A DNA stretch of 64,000 bases from Homalodisca vitripennis (lineage: Eukaryota; Arthropoda; Insecta; Hemiptera; Cicadellidae): positions 67,781,001 through 67,845,000 of the forward strand of contig NC_060213.1 of the NCBI RefSeq assembly GCF_021130785.1, given 5' to 3'. The translations under genes were made by a program, and so were the position numbers. Under the pieces are notes generated by a model. The model saw only the letters and a program-made list of their open reading frames with translations. It made no database searches and was not told the DNA's origin. Positions 1 to 12,330 of this stretch are shown piece after piece (the stretch's first letter is position 1; the number at the start of each line of letters is the position of its first letter).

Positions 1-660
1 TTAAAGTTTGCTTACTTTATAATATCCATATTTGTTTCAAATATTCTACGGCAAGTCCGGCGAAGACAACCGATATGAAAAAGAATATAAAACTCTCCGC
101 TGAAGCGCGTAGGTTGTATTAAATATGAATAAAACATTACCTTTGCTTCACCAGAATACAATTTTAATATTTCAACATCGATACGCTTTGTCCACAACTA
201 TATTTCCAATCTGTACTACTCTCTCTAGTTTCAATCGGAGCAAAATTTCTAAAGTCACATCACAAAGACATGTCGCCAACACAAATTAATAGTTATTTAT
301 TAAGGGCAACAATGCTGCAAATAGGATGGTACCATATTACATTGAAATGACTATAAATTTATTTTGTATATAGAGTAAGTTCTTCACTTAGTTAAAACTC
401 AATCACAGTTAACTTTACACAACCAAACACAAAGGATCACACACAGTCAAGTTTCACTTTTCTTTATTAAAGTTTTTATATAATAATAATAATAACAATA
501 AAAGGTGAAACTTCCAACTTATATGTTGTGCTACCAAAAAAAATAAAAATTTCCAGTAAATAAAAGCCTTAAAACAAGAAAACATACTCAAGAAAACTTG
601 ATAACGATAAAATACTTATATATTTAATAAACATCCACTAACGATAGCAATAAAATACTG

Positions 661-662
<2 letters not shown>
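1..662. other. AT-rich stretch, no gene seen
   Basis: No coding pattern or structured element is visible. The only open frames are short and low-complexity. Confidence 0.6.

Positions 663-702
<40 letters not shown>
663..702. repeat. (TA)n microsatellite
   Basis: About 20 uninterrupted TA units. The Ile-Tyr run in the minus-strand frame across it comes from the repeat and is not a protein. Confidence 0.95.
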
Positions 703-704
<2 letters not shown>

Positions 705-1153
705 GAAGTCGGTGAATCACATTTTTGCACACAGAGAATAACTTTTCGTGACTGATTCTACTTATACCGAAACAGTGTCTTGTTGTAATCAAACCATAAA
801 TTTTCATTCAATTTTAACTTCAGCTCATGTGATAGCCGAAAGTCTTCCCGACGGAATCAAAACGCTAAAGCCTATCCAATGAGTAATAATCACACGGAAA
901 TTAAATCCTGTAAAGGAAAATAAGCACTGAGTTGAAAAACCTCTACTTTAGACAAGCAACTGTTGTCGTACTTAAGGCTGTATCAGTCAGATCATTCCAC
1001 GCTCAAGGTAAAGAACACCCACTGTTCCGAGAGATAAAATAGTTTATAGTGGAATCCCAATTTGTTACAGAGGTGGGGGATACGATGGCAAACGTGGCCC
1101 TGAAAATTTCATAAAAATACCTCTCTTTACTATCATTCTCTGTAACCACAGGT

Positions 1154-1193
1154 CCTGCTCTTAAGAAAGAGCAGGAAGAAGAGTCGATGACTC
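1154..1193. other. Two adjacent short hairpins
   Basis: A perfect 9-bp stem (CCTGCTCTT with AAGAGCAGG, 4-nt loop) at 1154-1175 is followed five bases later by a 5-bp stem (GAGTC/GACTC, 3-nt loop) at 1181-1193. They sit in a locally GC-richer stretch (about 1000-1270). The role is unknown; a transposon end or transcript structure is possible. Confidence 0.5.
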
Positions 1194-1645
1194 AAAGAGT
1201 CCTATGTCGAGCGTCAACTTGCAAGCTTCCTGACCACCAATACGCGCCTGTAGGCAAACGCGCCCCAAGCTCATGATGAATCATAAGAAGTGGTTATCGT
1301 CAAAGATGACACCGTTATTCCGGTATTATTTTCCGTTATTCTAGTCATCTTTTCAACTAAATTAAACTGTCTGAAACATTGTAACATATCATACAAAATT
1401 AAGTTATTCTTCTTATTTTTTTCTTTAAGATACCTTAAAACTCGATGTATCGATTATAATTTCTTAAAGTCTTTTTTACACTACCACATACTATGTGATA
1501 CTCTTTTAGTTTATTTCAAATTGCTATAAACAAGTATCGAGACTTTATTAAATTTAGTTCGTTGTTTTAGGATTAAGTTTAAATATTACGTAGTCTTGAG
1601 ATATATGAGCGTAAAGAAATGTCATCTGGTTGTCTTTAATGTACA

Positions 1646-2100
1646 GTTTGGGGTAAAAGTAAGGATACACTCTGTTTAGTTTTTGATGGATAAAGATGGA
1701 GAGATGGAACTCGGAACACTTTTAATAGGAAATAGAAGTGAACCTTTTAATCACTGTTACAACTTTGCCCATTTCCCCAAAATGGTATTTTGGGCGCCTT
1801 AAACTTTCAAATGTCTTAATAAAATAAAAAGAGGAGTGGAAACTAGAGCTTCCTATTTTAACCGCTACAATAAGGCAGCACATTTAAATTAATTAAAAAT
1901 TTTCCTTTCAAATTTGGTGTCACTTGATAGGTCTTTACATTTCAAGCTTTTGAGCAATCCTCTCCGCACCCCATGTCCCATTTTGGAGAAATTGGCAAAG
2001 CTGTAAAAGTGATTAAAAAGTTTACTTTTATTTCCTAGAAAGTTTTCCTGAGTTCCATCTTTATCCATCGACAACGAAACAGAGTTTATTTATACTTTAA
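1646..2100. repeat. Imperfect inverted repeat (fold-back) with arms of about 140-165 bp
   Basis: The left arm (about 1646-1810) matches the reverse complement of the right arm (about 1955-2100), including the shared block around GATGGATAAAGATGG. The spacer is about 150 bp. The arms have diverged clearly, yet both read as related peptides: left arm on plus and right arm on minus share a MDKDG start, an L-G-N-(R/K)-S block, an FNH block and a PKM/SKM ending. This suggests two opposed copies of an old coding segment, or a fold-back transposon. The family was not recognised. Confidence 0.7.
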
Positions 2101-2183
2101 ACTAAAACTTAATATTTAAAATTGTTGCCATAATCATTCCTTTTCTTTCCTCCTCTCTCTTTTTATCTTACTCTAGTAAGAGA

Positions 2184-2455
2184 GGGCGAGGAGGTGTGTG
2201 ATTGCCTCAAGCGCTGAGGAGAAATACAGACGGGATATGTGCGTACAACGCCCTGACAGAAAGGGTGTGAATGTGCGTCATTGTCTCAAGCATTTAAGCG
2301 AGATACAAGCGGGACAATGCATTGAATGCTTTAGTGACAGAGGGCGAGAAATAACGTAATTACCTCAAGTACTAAGGTAAGATGTGGATGGAACTCTGCT
2401 TACTTTGTCCTATAGAGAAAGTGTGGACTACTGGGAGATCGTCTCAAAACTAATT
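2184..2455. repeat. Degenerate tandem repeat, period about 78 bp, about 3.5 units
   Basis: Units start near 2184, 2254, 2332 and 2411. Each begins with a GACAGA/ATAGA-like box followed by a G-rich stretch, then a (CC/GT)CTCAAG-type box followed by AAGG/GAGAT. In units 1-3 the central box can fold into a small stem whose paired bases change together (CCTCA/TGAGG, TCTC/GAGA, ACCT/AGGT). GC content is above the surroundings. No coding frame was found. Confidence 0.65.
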
Positions 2456-2576
2456 CTCTCGCATGTATTAAAATAAAACACAATTAATACTCAATGCATT
2501 TTAACTGGGTGAGGAGAAACACCGGTCAAATGAATACGATATGAAGTGTCAGAGGAGTTAGTGGAACGAGACAAAA

Positions 2577-2712
2577 GCTACCGGAAGTCGACGCCGGCTG
2601 AGAGACTGCGATGTATCAGAGTATATAGGAAGTATCAGAGAACATACAGGAAAGAGGCGAAATCCACCGGAAGACGACTATGGCCGTGTGACTGTGATGG
2701 TTTGTGGTGAAT
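2577..2712. repeat. Two-copy tandem repeat, period about 85 bp
   Basis: Two segments sharing ACCGGAAG-CGAC and a following GACTG(C/T)GATG box occur near 2579 and 2664. It directly follows the 78-bp tandem repeat and may belong to the same satellite-like block. Confidence 0.5.
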
Positions 2713-4845
2713 GTAACTGCTCTGCAGACGTAATCTCTCTCGAGATACCTTGCCAAATTATATATTCAAAATTTTGCTTATTTATTTTTAAAGCACTGTT
2801 CAAATATAGTAGTCCTGGTATACTAGTGAGTTCACTACAACACAAAAGAGCACAGAAATGAAATATGTTCATTTACTTTACAACTGACTTTCCATTGTCA
2901 TATTTGTTCTGTCTAATGTATAATGGTTATCATACTTTAAAATTTAAACAATGTATTTCAATAGCTTATAACGTATTTATTCTGTTTTTATTTTTGTGTT
3001 TTTATTTTAATGTAATAACATCATGTCTACCCATAAGGATAATGAAAAAAATTACTAACACATAGCAAAATCTCTTAATTTGACATTCACTACAACTAAA
3101 ATAATTGTTAATTCATTAAGGAATCTATTTCGCGCAGAAATTTAGGTATGTCGGCCAGTTTGGTTTTGAGACATCATACGGACAGACATTCATATAGAGA
3201 GACATAAATAAACTTTTCCAAGCGATAGGCTTCTTTAAAGTTCAGGCAATAATTTTAAAATTATTATCTGTTATTTTATGATTATTACCAATTTAATTCC
3301 AACTAACTAAACAATATAAATCTACTTCACAGGACCTATTTTTCGGCAGATATAAATAATTTTACAAAGACTAAAATCATTACCTATAGTGGTAGTAGCA
3401 GTAAGAAAGACTTCCGTCAAGTTTCAACTTCCAGCCGTAGTCAGAAAAACTCCACTAAACCAAGTGCTGTATAAAATGTGTAAATATATATAAAACAGTT
3501 GCTTGTTGTTGTACTTTTGTACTTATTATTGATTCCAACTAGCGGAAGCTCTTATGTACAAGCACGCCATTAATAGTCCAGATGTGAAATTTACGTTAGG
3601 TTAATAAAACTGTTATTTGTGGCTCTATTGTTGTTTTAGTGATATGATTTAACAAAAATCAGCTTATAAAAGTGTAGCACTAGATGTATTAATTATTTTA
3701 GAATACTTTTACTCTAACCATGATAAAATAATGACGTACTCTTTTCTCCCAGAAGTCATCCCAGATTTTAAAGAAATTTTAATTAGATTTTTTTATATTT
3801 AAAAAGGATTCATTTGTAAATTAGGATAAAATAAGGGAATATTGGAGCAAAAGGTGTCATCAATAATATTGCTATATAGAATTAGTGGTGAGTAAAATAA
3901 AGAATGTAATTCCGTCCAATGTAGTAAAATAGCCTAAAGTTCTCTTGAAAATTATTTAAGTTAAATAATTATAAAACGGTCACTGGAAGTCAATAGTCTC
4001 TACATATAGGAAACATGAGATTGGAAGGGGACACCAACACCCATTGTCAGAGTGTCAAGGACCTTTTGACAACTCGTTACTGTAACACATTGTCAATGTG
4101 ACATTTTATCTGAAAGCAGCTTTGGACTTTCTTATAAAATCGGTTGAAATACAGATGATAAGCTACTCTCTACTAGTATTAAACAAAAATGCAATATACG
4201 TCATTTATAAACAACACACTACGCCAAAAAAGTCTCTTCGTTCAAAAAAGTTTAATAATGTCTCATAACTGAAATTCTCATGCTTGCTATTAAGATAAAA
4301 CATACAATATATGTAAATAAAACAAACTTGTAATCTAAAATTTAGTTTTATATAATTTGTATTAATCACTAAAATACTTTTTGTGTGTATATTAGTAACG
4401 TTGTATAGATGTCTTTTATTCATTTTAAAACAAATAACGAAAGCTTGAACAATTCCATAAAAACTTGTTTGGAACACCTATTCATTGTAAAAAGTTATAG
4501 ATCAACAATAACAATACAATCACGTGATATAAAGTTATAAGCTGGTTTACCATAATGATCCGAGGGGTGGAAAGTCATTAGAATCGTTGTAGCCAGCCAC
4601 TATTTTGAAAAAAAGTGTATCACAAGTGAACTAAACGCGTTATGTTTGCTATACATTTTCTAATAATGTCATATATTGGTGTCAATACGTCTTGCATGAA
4701 AATGCCCATATTTCTTACCCATGTATGTTTTGCTTATCATATTTTTGTTAGTATTTATACAGCACTTTCTTCTTTCTTAAAAACGTTTAAATGGACGAAA
4801 TATATGAACAAGTTTCATATGAAATATCTGTTGTTTTCCTTGAGT

Positions 4846-4851
<6 letters not shown>
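2713..4851. other. AT-rich stretch, no gene seen
   Basis: Only short AT-driven open frames are present (for example 4642-4965, which ends in a TG microsatellite). No protein family or repeat was recognised. Confidence 0.55.

Positions 4852-4876
<25 letters not shown>
4852..4876. repeat. (TG)n microsatellite
   Basis: About 12 TG units. It creates an artificial Cys-Val run in the plus frame. Confidence 0.95.
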
Positions 4877-5524
4877 TTTGTGTACGTAATGAAATGAAAA
4901 ACGAAATGAAATGGAAAAAGTCTTTATTAGAGGTGAAGTTAGGATATAATGTGTTGTATAAATAAAATTTATAATTTTTATAACTATCTCAAAATAAATT
5001 TATAGTTAGAAGTTTACATGAATATGAAATAAATGCCCAGAATATAATATAAATTAAACCATAATTCCTTTTATTAAACACTAAGTCTCTATAACTTTCC
5101 GATTATTGTACCATACAAGATTTATTGTCATAAGATTGCCCAACTTCTTACGATTTATGTCGAATAAAAGAAATGTTATAGCCTCATACGTTAGATTAAG
5201 AGACGTAACTCTATCTCATTTCTCTATCAAATTATCCAGAATGAACTCTCAGTATTTTACGCCTTAGTTGGTAATAATCATAATAGGTTTTGTAATTTTG
5301 TAAATAAAATTTTCGAATTCTATAAAATAGACACTTGATAATTAAGGCAAGTAAACGAAGTTATTAATTCGCTTATCTTTTCTGAAGTGTATCATTTACA
5401 GAATTGGAAAAATTTCGTTTCTGTCAGTATGATTCTATCTCTCTGCCCACACGACATATCGAGAAATAAATACAGAAAGAATTAATTCAAGAAATGTTAT
5501 ATTTTTATCTTTTTTATATTTCTT

Positions 5525-5746
5525 GGGAGTTCCGATAGCCGAGCGGTCTAAGGTGTTGGACTTTCAGTCTCAGTTAGATATAGTGCAGGTTCGAACCCTG
5601 TCTGTGACCGTTGTACTTTTTATCAGTACCAGTATCGACTCTTCCCCTTATTCTGTTTGATATGATACTCGCACAGGCCAGTGGCCCATGAGGACGGGTA
5701 GATTAACGATTAAAAGGGATCGGCTTCTCCTTAAAAAAAAAAAAAA
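5525..5746 (+). mobile_element. tRNA-derived SINE, copy 1 (full head)
   Basis: A tRNA-like head carries an A-box-like segment (TAGCCGAGCGGTCTAAGG, 5536-5553) and a B box (GGTTCGAACC, 5588-5597), the internal RNA polymerase III promoter. Its long variable region looks like a class II tRNA (Leu- or Ser-like). A body of about 130 bp follows, containing GCCAGTGGCCCATGAGGAC, and it ends in an A14 tail (5733-5746). The same body plus a 5'-truncated head recurs on the minus strand at 45299-45497. A body beyond the tRNA part, an A tail and a dispersed second copy argue for a SINE and against a functional tRNA. Confidence 0.85.
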
Positions 5747-6617
5747 TATATATATTTAATTTATAGCCAGATTCAAGTTCCATGAATGATAATACACTCT
5801 ATGGGATTTTATTGAGCGTTACAGAAATGTTTTAAATTGGTCTTATGTGTAATTATGATGACAACAAGAAAATCGCATAGTAAATTAATTACTAAGCCAA
5901 CCCAGTAAAAGGATATGACATTTTAGCGAGTTACATAGATAGATATAGACTTACGTATCATTTGACATTAGCGAGCTACAAAATTATACTGCCATGGAAA
6001 TAATAAACGGATATTTTAAAAATAACTAAAACAAAAGACTAAATAAATCTTCTATCTTAGTTAGTTAGTTATTTAATTAACAAAACAAAGTACATTTTTT
6101 TACTAATATATCAATCCAGTGTTGAAAAATACTACACAGATGTCATCTAAATGGTCGTATGCTCATTGTATTACTAAAAAATTAAGTTTTACAGCGACTG
6201 CAAAGCTTAAATATTAATTTTATTGGACTTCACTGATGAAAGCTTCAGATTTTTGTTTTCTAATAAAAATTATATGTTAGATCGCAGATATATCTCCATT
6301 GACAGTTTATCATTACGATACTAGTGCAACTTAATAACGACGAAACATGCCACTATAACATAAACGGAAGTGCCTTTTCTCTATGTATATCATGGAAAAT
6401 GTATTTTTATGTTTATAAAATTATCACTCTATTGAATTACTGAATATGGCACATATTTAGTTGATTTATAAACAATGCAATATTATTTCAGAACATTTAT
6501 TGTTACCCGTTATCTGGTGCCTCTTACACAACCAATAACAATAACGACTTATTGATCATCAATAAAACATATATTTTGCTGAGCTTGTGAACTCAAAAAT
6601 ATCATATATTGGGCTTG
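5747..6617. other. AT-rich stretch, no gene seen
   Basis: No ORF, repeat or RNA signal was recognised between the SINE and the 3' end of the minus-strand LINE. Confidence 0.55.
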
Positions 6618-6833
6618 ATAAATAAATAAAAATGCCTTTATTTACAAGCGTTTCTCAGTACAGTTACTGTTTTTCAGAAGTACCCAAGTCACTGAATGCC
6701 TTCAAAACTAAATAACAAAAAATAAACTAAACATAATTTAAACAGGTACAATCAAATCTAGTAGCTAATTTAAAATAATGTAGTGGTAAAACTGTAAAGT
6801 TTCTTATTCTTACATACTAATAGCTTCACTTAG

Positions 6834-9673
6834 TTAATTGTCAACAATCAAAAAGTCTTTAACTTTCCTTTTAAATGTGGAACAACTGCATTCTTTTAGG
6901 CTAAGGGGGAGGTCGTTGTACAACTTAGGGCCGAAGTATGAGAAACTCCTTCTTCCGACTTCATATCTGACTCTACGAAAGTTTAGCAGATAGCCATGGC
7001 GGGTGCTACGTTGCGAGACCTCCTCCCGGAACAACAACCGCTCACTCAGGTACCGTGGTTCCTTGTGTAATGGGATTTTGTGGACCATGCAGCACGTCAG
7101 CATCCAGCAGACGGATTCCATTGGCAGAAACTTAGCAGCATCCCAAAAGGGGGATACGTGATAAAATCGTCTCAAATTGAAAATGAAACGTATAGCAGAG
7201 TTTTGAAGTCTCTGAATGCGATCGACGTTACTCCGTGAGATGCTGTTACCGTAAGCAGTATAGCAGTAGTAAATGACAAAAAAACCATCGACAGCATAAG
7301 CTGAAGCTTGGCGAATTCCGGCAGCAGACTTCTGAATCTGTACAGGCCTCTTAATCTGCCAAGAGCACGCTGGATAGCACGAGTGACGTGATCAGAGAAA
7401 CTTAGAACGCTATCAAGCAAGATGCCGAGAGTTTTGACCTGGTCACTCACTGCCAAAAACTCACCATCAAGAGCGATCCCCACACCTCTATCCGTCAAGG
7501 CCCGTACCAGATTTTGTGGGATGACATGAAGGACAGTGCACTTGCCTACATTGAGCCTTAACCCATTGTCAACAGACCATTTACTTATGTTCTCAAGGTC
7601 TGAGTTTACTCGTATATGAGTAAAGGCCTCAGGCACTGAACCAGGATCATAGGCCAAGTGCAACTGGCAGTCATCGGCGTACAAATGTGCCGTATAATGT
7701 TTGATACACGGAGAGAAGTCAGAAGTGTCCAGATTAAACAGTACAGGACCAAGACAACTTCCCTGAGGTACACCTCGCCTTCTGACTAGAGAGCCAGATG
7801 TCTCATTCTCAGTCTTTGTTACCTGGCTTCTTCGTCCAATATAAGACTTTACCCACTCAATAGCATTTACACCAAAACCATAAAAGTGCATTTTAGCCAG
7901 CAACATCCTATGACTTATTGAGTCGAAAGCCTGCGAATAATCCAGTATGACAACTGAACTATACTTTCCGCTGACTTTAGCATCAATCAAATCACAAAAC
8001 AGATTTGTCAAGGCAGTGCAAGTGCCGTGGTTGTGTCTGAAACCCGATTGAGTTTTTGGTAAAATATTTTCATCATACATAATGTGTTTCATCAGTTGTC
8101 GAGTTGCTATTTTTTCTAAAATTTTTGACATTGCAGGCAAAATTGATATTGGTCTAAATTGATTAACACTATGAGAGGTGGGTAAATTAGGTAGGGGGTA
8201 AACTATACTTTCTTTCCATATCTGAGGAAACAACCCTTCAGTCAAAGACTCATTTATCAGATGTGTAATGGCACCTAAAGCATAAGGGCTCACTGCTTTA
8301 GTCATTTGTATGGATATTTCATCAATTCCTGCTGCTCTTGAATTTATTTCGTTCATTGCTGATTTTAGATCATCAAGAGTGACTGCATGAAAGTTAAAGA
8401 CAGCTGTCGCATCATTCATCTTATTCACATTGAAGTAACCAATTATTCGATCGCTAGCATCCCTTGCACTGCCCATTTCGTTAAAATATCTATTTAATTC
8501 GTTCAAATCCAAGTTGTGTGGTATATTCTTATTAGTAGATTTTCCAACAACATTGCACTTCTTAAGGCAAGTCCAGAAATCTTTGGAGTTACTTGAGGAT
8601 AACAGCTTTTCTGTAAAAAATGTTTTCTTTGCTTTCCACACCATTCGATTAAGTTCATTACGTGCTGTCTTATACAATTCCCAATCTTTGTATGCCCTGG
8701 TTTTCCAATATATTGTATGCAATTTATTTTTACTCTTAGACTTATTAATTATACCATCTTTTCTCCAGGGTGCCTTTTCCTTTGTAACTCTCTTGCAAAC
8801 TAGAGGGGCCTGCTCATCAAACACCTTTCGAATATTCATTGTGATAAATTCCTCAATATTATCGACTCCCACTATATTCATTGCATTGTCCCAATCAATA
8901 CCAGCAATATCGGCTACAGCACGTTCTTCATTAAACTTTGAGAAGTGTCTGTAAGTAATCATTTTAGGAGTCCTTTCCATTTTCTTAGCAAATTTAACGA
9001 TGCAGTAAATCAATCTATGGTCTGTTATCTTTACTCCTCTATAGTCCAATATACTTGATGCATCGATGACACCGGTCCTCTCGACTTCAGCCGACCTGTC
9101 CACTATTATGTGGTCTAACAAGGTGGCTGATGTTGCAGTCACTCTTGTTGGCTCATTTATAAGTTGAACTATATTTGATTCCTTCAAGTGTCGGCGTAAA
9201 AATCTAGCTTCATTGCAAGTCTTTGACAGTAAATCAATATTTAAGTCCCCTAAACACATAACAGTGTTTACTTCCATAGCCAAGCCAACAAAGAGAGAGT
9301 GTAAAAGAGCTGACATCGAAGTGTACCTCACGTGTGACGGCCTGTACACCACACATATGCCAAACCTAACCCCCTCCACTTTGACCACAACACACAGAGT
9401 TTCAATACCAGGGCCCACATCATCTGCCAGAGTGTACTGCTGGTAGGCAATACCCTCCTTAACATACAGGGCCACCCCTCCACCTGTGGCTTCAATGGAA
9501 CAGTCCTCCTGACCACCACGGCGGTCACAACGCAGCAGAGTGTAACCCGGTATCATGTAGTCAGCAGATGAAGTTTCAGGATGAAGCCAAGTCTCAGAAA
9601 CCCCAAAGACATCGAAATCAAAATCGCGCACCTGAGAGCTCATCTCATCAAAACCTGTGTTAAGAGATCTCAT
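6834..9673 (-). pseudogene. LINE ORF2: endonuclease plus reverse transcriptase (one frameshift)
   Basis: The protein nicks target DNA and copies the element RNA there (target-primed reverse transcription). The first frame (7172-9673, 833 codons) starts with an APE-type endonuclease of about 230 residues: the SETWL motif near residue 27 and a TDHRLI motif near residue 215 fit catalytic blocks of the exonuclease-endonuclease-phosphatase fold. The RT follows, with LDYSQAFDSI, VPQGSCLGP and the catalytic YADD (plus-strand 7670-7681). The C-terminal part (6834-7175) lies in another frame and carries the usual FGPKLYNDLP block. The shift falls near an A7 run at about 7277-7284. ORF1 stops at 9718-9720. 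The ORF2 frame is open from about 9741, with its first ATG at 9673, so reinitiation or read-through is plausible. Confidence 0.9.
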
Positions 9674-9717
9674 GTTCAGCTGCGCGATCCTGAGACGCCC
9701 TTTGCCCCCCAGCTCAG

Positions 9718-10730
9718 CTAGTTTCCCGACACCTGCGAAGTGTCACGACTCCTTCGGGGACCGAGGTTATCATCGACAATCTGCACAGGATCAGGATCCC
9801 GGCCGAGACTAGAGACGGCTTCATCCCGAAAACTAGGGGGAGAGTTTGTCGCCGCACCGAGAAACCGCAGATCCGCTGAGATGGCCGTCACAAATAGGGA
9901 ACCTAAGTGGGCGACACCTATTCTGTTGAAGTGAACGCCATCCCGAGCAAGGTCTCGCTTGCCTACACAAGTATTGGCCTCCACGAATTCAACACCGAAG
10001 TTGTTGCACATGAGCTCCAATTGGGTGTTGAAGTCGTGGAGAGCCTTATAACCAATGTCTTGCCGAATCAAAACACTGTCTAAGAAAATTTTAGAATTTG
10101 GAAACAGTCTTGACAGTGTATAGTAGATCCGCTATGCTATGGAGGACCTCACGCTTTCCATGCCCACCATTGTACCCCGGACCACCCCAATAACCCCGTC
10201 TAAGATTATTGCCACCTACATGAATATAAATTACTCTTAAATATAAACCTACATAACTTAATAAACGATACTTTATGTCTAAAATTTTTCCTCCAGGACA
10301 GCATTCAAGATGGGCTCCCCAAGTGACACATTCCTTATTTGCGAATCTCACGTGCGAGTCACCTATCAACAGTACGTGGTTGAAATCACTGCTTCCACTG
10401 CTGTCCTGAGGGTCAGGGGAGGAAGAGCGAGGCTTAGGCGCTGGGGAGCTGACAGCTGGGACATGGTCGTCTCGTAGCTTCACGCTGGAGGTTGCTGGCA
10501 GGTCGGGGGTTTGCTGCTCTGGTGATGGGGTTGTGTCGGCCATGTCCAACTCAACCAGTAAACTATCGTCCACGGAGGCACGCCTCCGCCTCGCCAGGGT
10601 CTCAGCCCGCCTCAGCTCCGCTCGTACACATTTCACGTCAGCCTCCAGCACCTCGACACTTGTTAACAATTGCTGACGCTCTGCAGTTAATACAGCTATC
10701 TTTTCTCTGCATTCAAGGAGAAGCCTTTCT
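9718..10730 (-). pseudogene. LINE ORF1: coiled coil plus SGNH/GDSL hydrolase domain (one frameshift)
   Basis: ORF1 proteins package element RNA; an SGNH esterase module is typical of CR1-group ORF1s. The N-terminal part (frame through 10669, open to about 10730) is a charged heptad-like helix, then a Ser/Pro-rich linker. The hydrolase follows: LLIGDSHVR gives the nucleophile Ser block, HVGGNN gives the Gly/Asn block, and DGVHFNRIG in the second frame (9718-10071) gives the catalytic Asp-His block. The two frames differ by one base, with the shift near 10090-10110. No start codon for the full coiled coil is visible, consistent with 5' truncation. The stop is immediately before ORF2. Confidence 0.85.
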
Positions 10731-11429
10731 CAATCCTACTATTGATACGTTTAATACTAAATAAAACTGTTTTTAATGGACTGTAGCAAACGAATCAGGA
10801 CGTAATTATCCATACATTCATTTAGTATTTTAATGTACTTACTTATTACAAGCTATATAATTGTAAAGTATGAAATAAGTTTAAAAAAATGTTAATGAAT
10901 GAATGAACTAAAACAGTAGCCTCCATTGAAAAATATATTTAATTATACCAACAAATTAGGCTTTCACAGGAAGGGTGCTAGGGCATGAAGTAAGGACAGA
11001 TTAATTAACGCAATGCTGTTGTTGGTCCTCAAAGTAAATTTCACCCAACGGTGTCTGTACTGAAGCAATTAGTGACCTGTGGTGTTTATTGTTGTCATAG
11101 GGGCTAGTTCACTCTGGGGTGTATTTTATGAACCATGGTCTAACGCTCAATTGCAATAATGATGAATAAAACAATTTTAAGTATATTTTATTAAATAGTT
11201 TATTTTAGTAATTCGTTTTGTGAATTGTATTTCAGCTAATCTCTTTTTATTAATGACTAATTAAGCTAAGTTTATCTTAGTATAATTGTAGTTTTAATTT
11301 TCTGAGCGTTAGTGAACCCTTCCTATCAAGGGGCTTGAAAAGTTAATTACTGTCTGGCTATACGTGTGTTTGTAGACACAATATTTAAAAAACAAACTGA
11401 CCTATATACTTGAAATTGTGCATAAGCAT

Positions 11430-11463
11430 ACATGGGCATCCGAAGGCCACCGGACGCCCATGT
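11430..11463. other. GC-rich hairpin in AT-rich surroundings
   Basis: ACATGGGCATCCG pairs with CGGACGCCCATGT with one A/C mismatch and an 8-nt loop. This 13-position stem stands out against the flanking AT-rich DNA. Confidence 0.6.
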
Positions 11464-12328
11464 AATCTCTAGACGGTAAGCCAGATTGACATAAAAAATT
11501 TGCTGTAAAAAAAGGTATGTTATGACCTAATTTGCGACATACCAAAATATTGGTTGCAACTTCCTAGATTTGGCTAAGCGCCAAGGAATATTTATACCTT
11601 GTTGTCTATGAGTAACCATGATGACAGTGAAAAAAAATAAGAATAAATAAATTTGTAAAAATACTCAATACACCTATAAGAGTTTCAAAAATGTGACATA
11701 CAAAAATATGAAAACTAAATATTCAAACATATTTAACACATTCTCTGGTGTCTTGTTTTTTATATTTTTATTGTATTTTTTGTATATATTTATTATACAT
11801 CACGTTTAAACGCAGATTTAAAAAACCCAATCAAATTACTAACAAATGAATGTTCGTTTAAAAATTATGTAAACGCAAACTTCGACTGCAGAGCTTATAT
11901 TTTGCGTTATACCGTACTTCATTTCTACAGGAGTAGGTTCTATGACGCATAATTTTTGTGTCAACTTTATTTCTATGACTGTATTTCTCTGTATTTGACC
12001 ACAGGAAATTCCAAGAATGAAATTATCTATAAATTTGAAATTTTGCATCCCAACCTCAGCGAAGGTTGTTGCTACAGAAGTATGGTGTACATCTACCTTG
12101 TAATATATCGGATACAGTTATAATCCTAGTCTTTGTAGTTTTGAAAATTTACCAAACATTGAAACATATATTGCGGAATGCAATATTCTAGACACTTTCA
12201 ACCCAACGAACCGAGATTCAGGACCTGATGTTACAAAATAACAAACGAAAGTACTACAAAATAATAATACAACTTGTAGTTTAGTAGGTAAAAGATTCTC
12301 ACAAACACATCGTATAAATACTTGTGTA

Positions 12329-12330
<2 letters not shown>

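Larger units (their letters stand above)
6618..10737 (-). mobile_element. CR1-group non-LTR retrotransposon (LINE), nearly complete
   Basis: This is a minus-strand element of about 4.1 kb. ORF1 (9718 to about 10730) has an SGNH-hydrolase module. ORF2 (6834-9673) has an endonuclease and a reverse transcriptase. On the element strand the 3' end reads AATAAAGGCA followed by a TTTAT-rich short repeat (plus-strand 6618-6640), so it ends in a microsatellite-like tail and not poly-A, as is common for CR1/L2-type elements. The 5' end is probably truncated near 10737, where the coiled-coil frame meets a stop. Only one clear frameshift is visible in each ORF, so the copy is young or the shifts are assembly errors. 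ORF1 esterase domains are a known trait of the CR1 group; the clade assignment is inferred from that. Confidence 0.9.

Noticed and set aside
2184..2455. CRISPR-like array
   Set aside because: The units are degenerate along their whole length with no fixed repeat and variable spacer, and the window is eukaryotic.
5526..5610. Functional tRNA gene (Leu/Ser-like)
   Set aside because: The tRNA-like part is followed by a SINE body and A tail, recurs truncated at 45.3 kb, and its arms pair imperfectly.
8514..8954. 146-codon plus-strand ORF
   Set aside because: It lies antisense within the LINE ORF2, which has clear endonuclease and RT motifs on minus.
9213..9528. ORFs of 77 and 66 codons
   Set aside because: Shadows of the LINE endonuclease frame.
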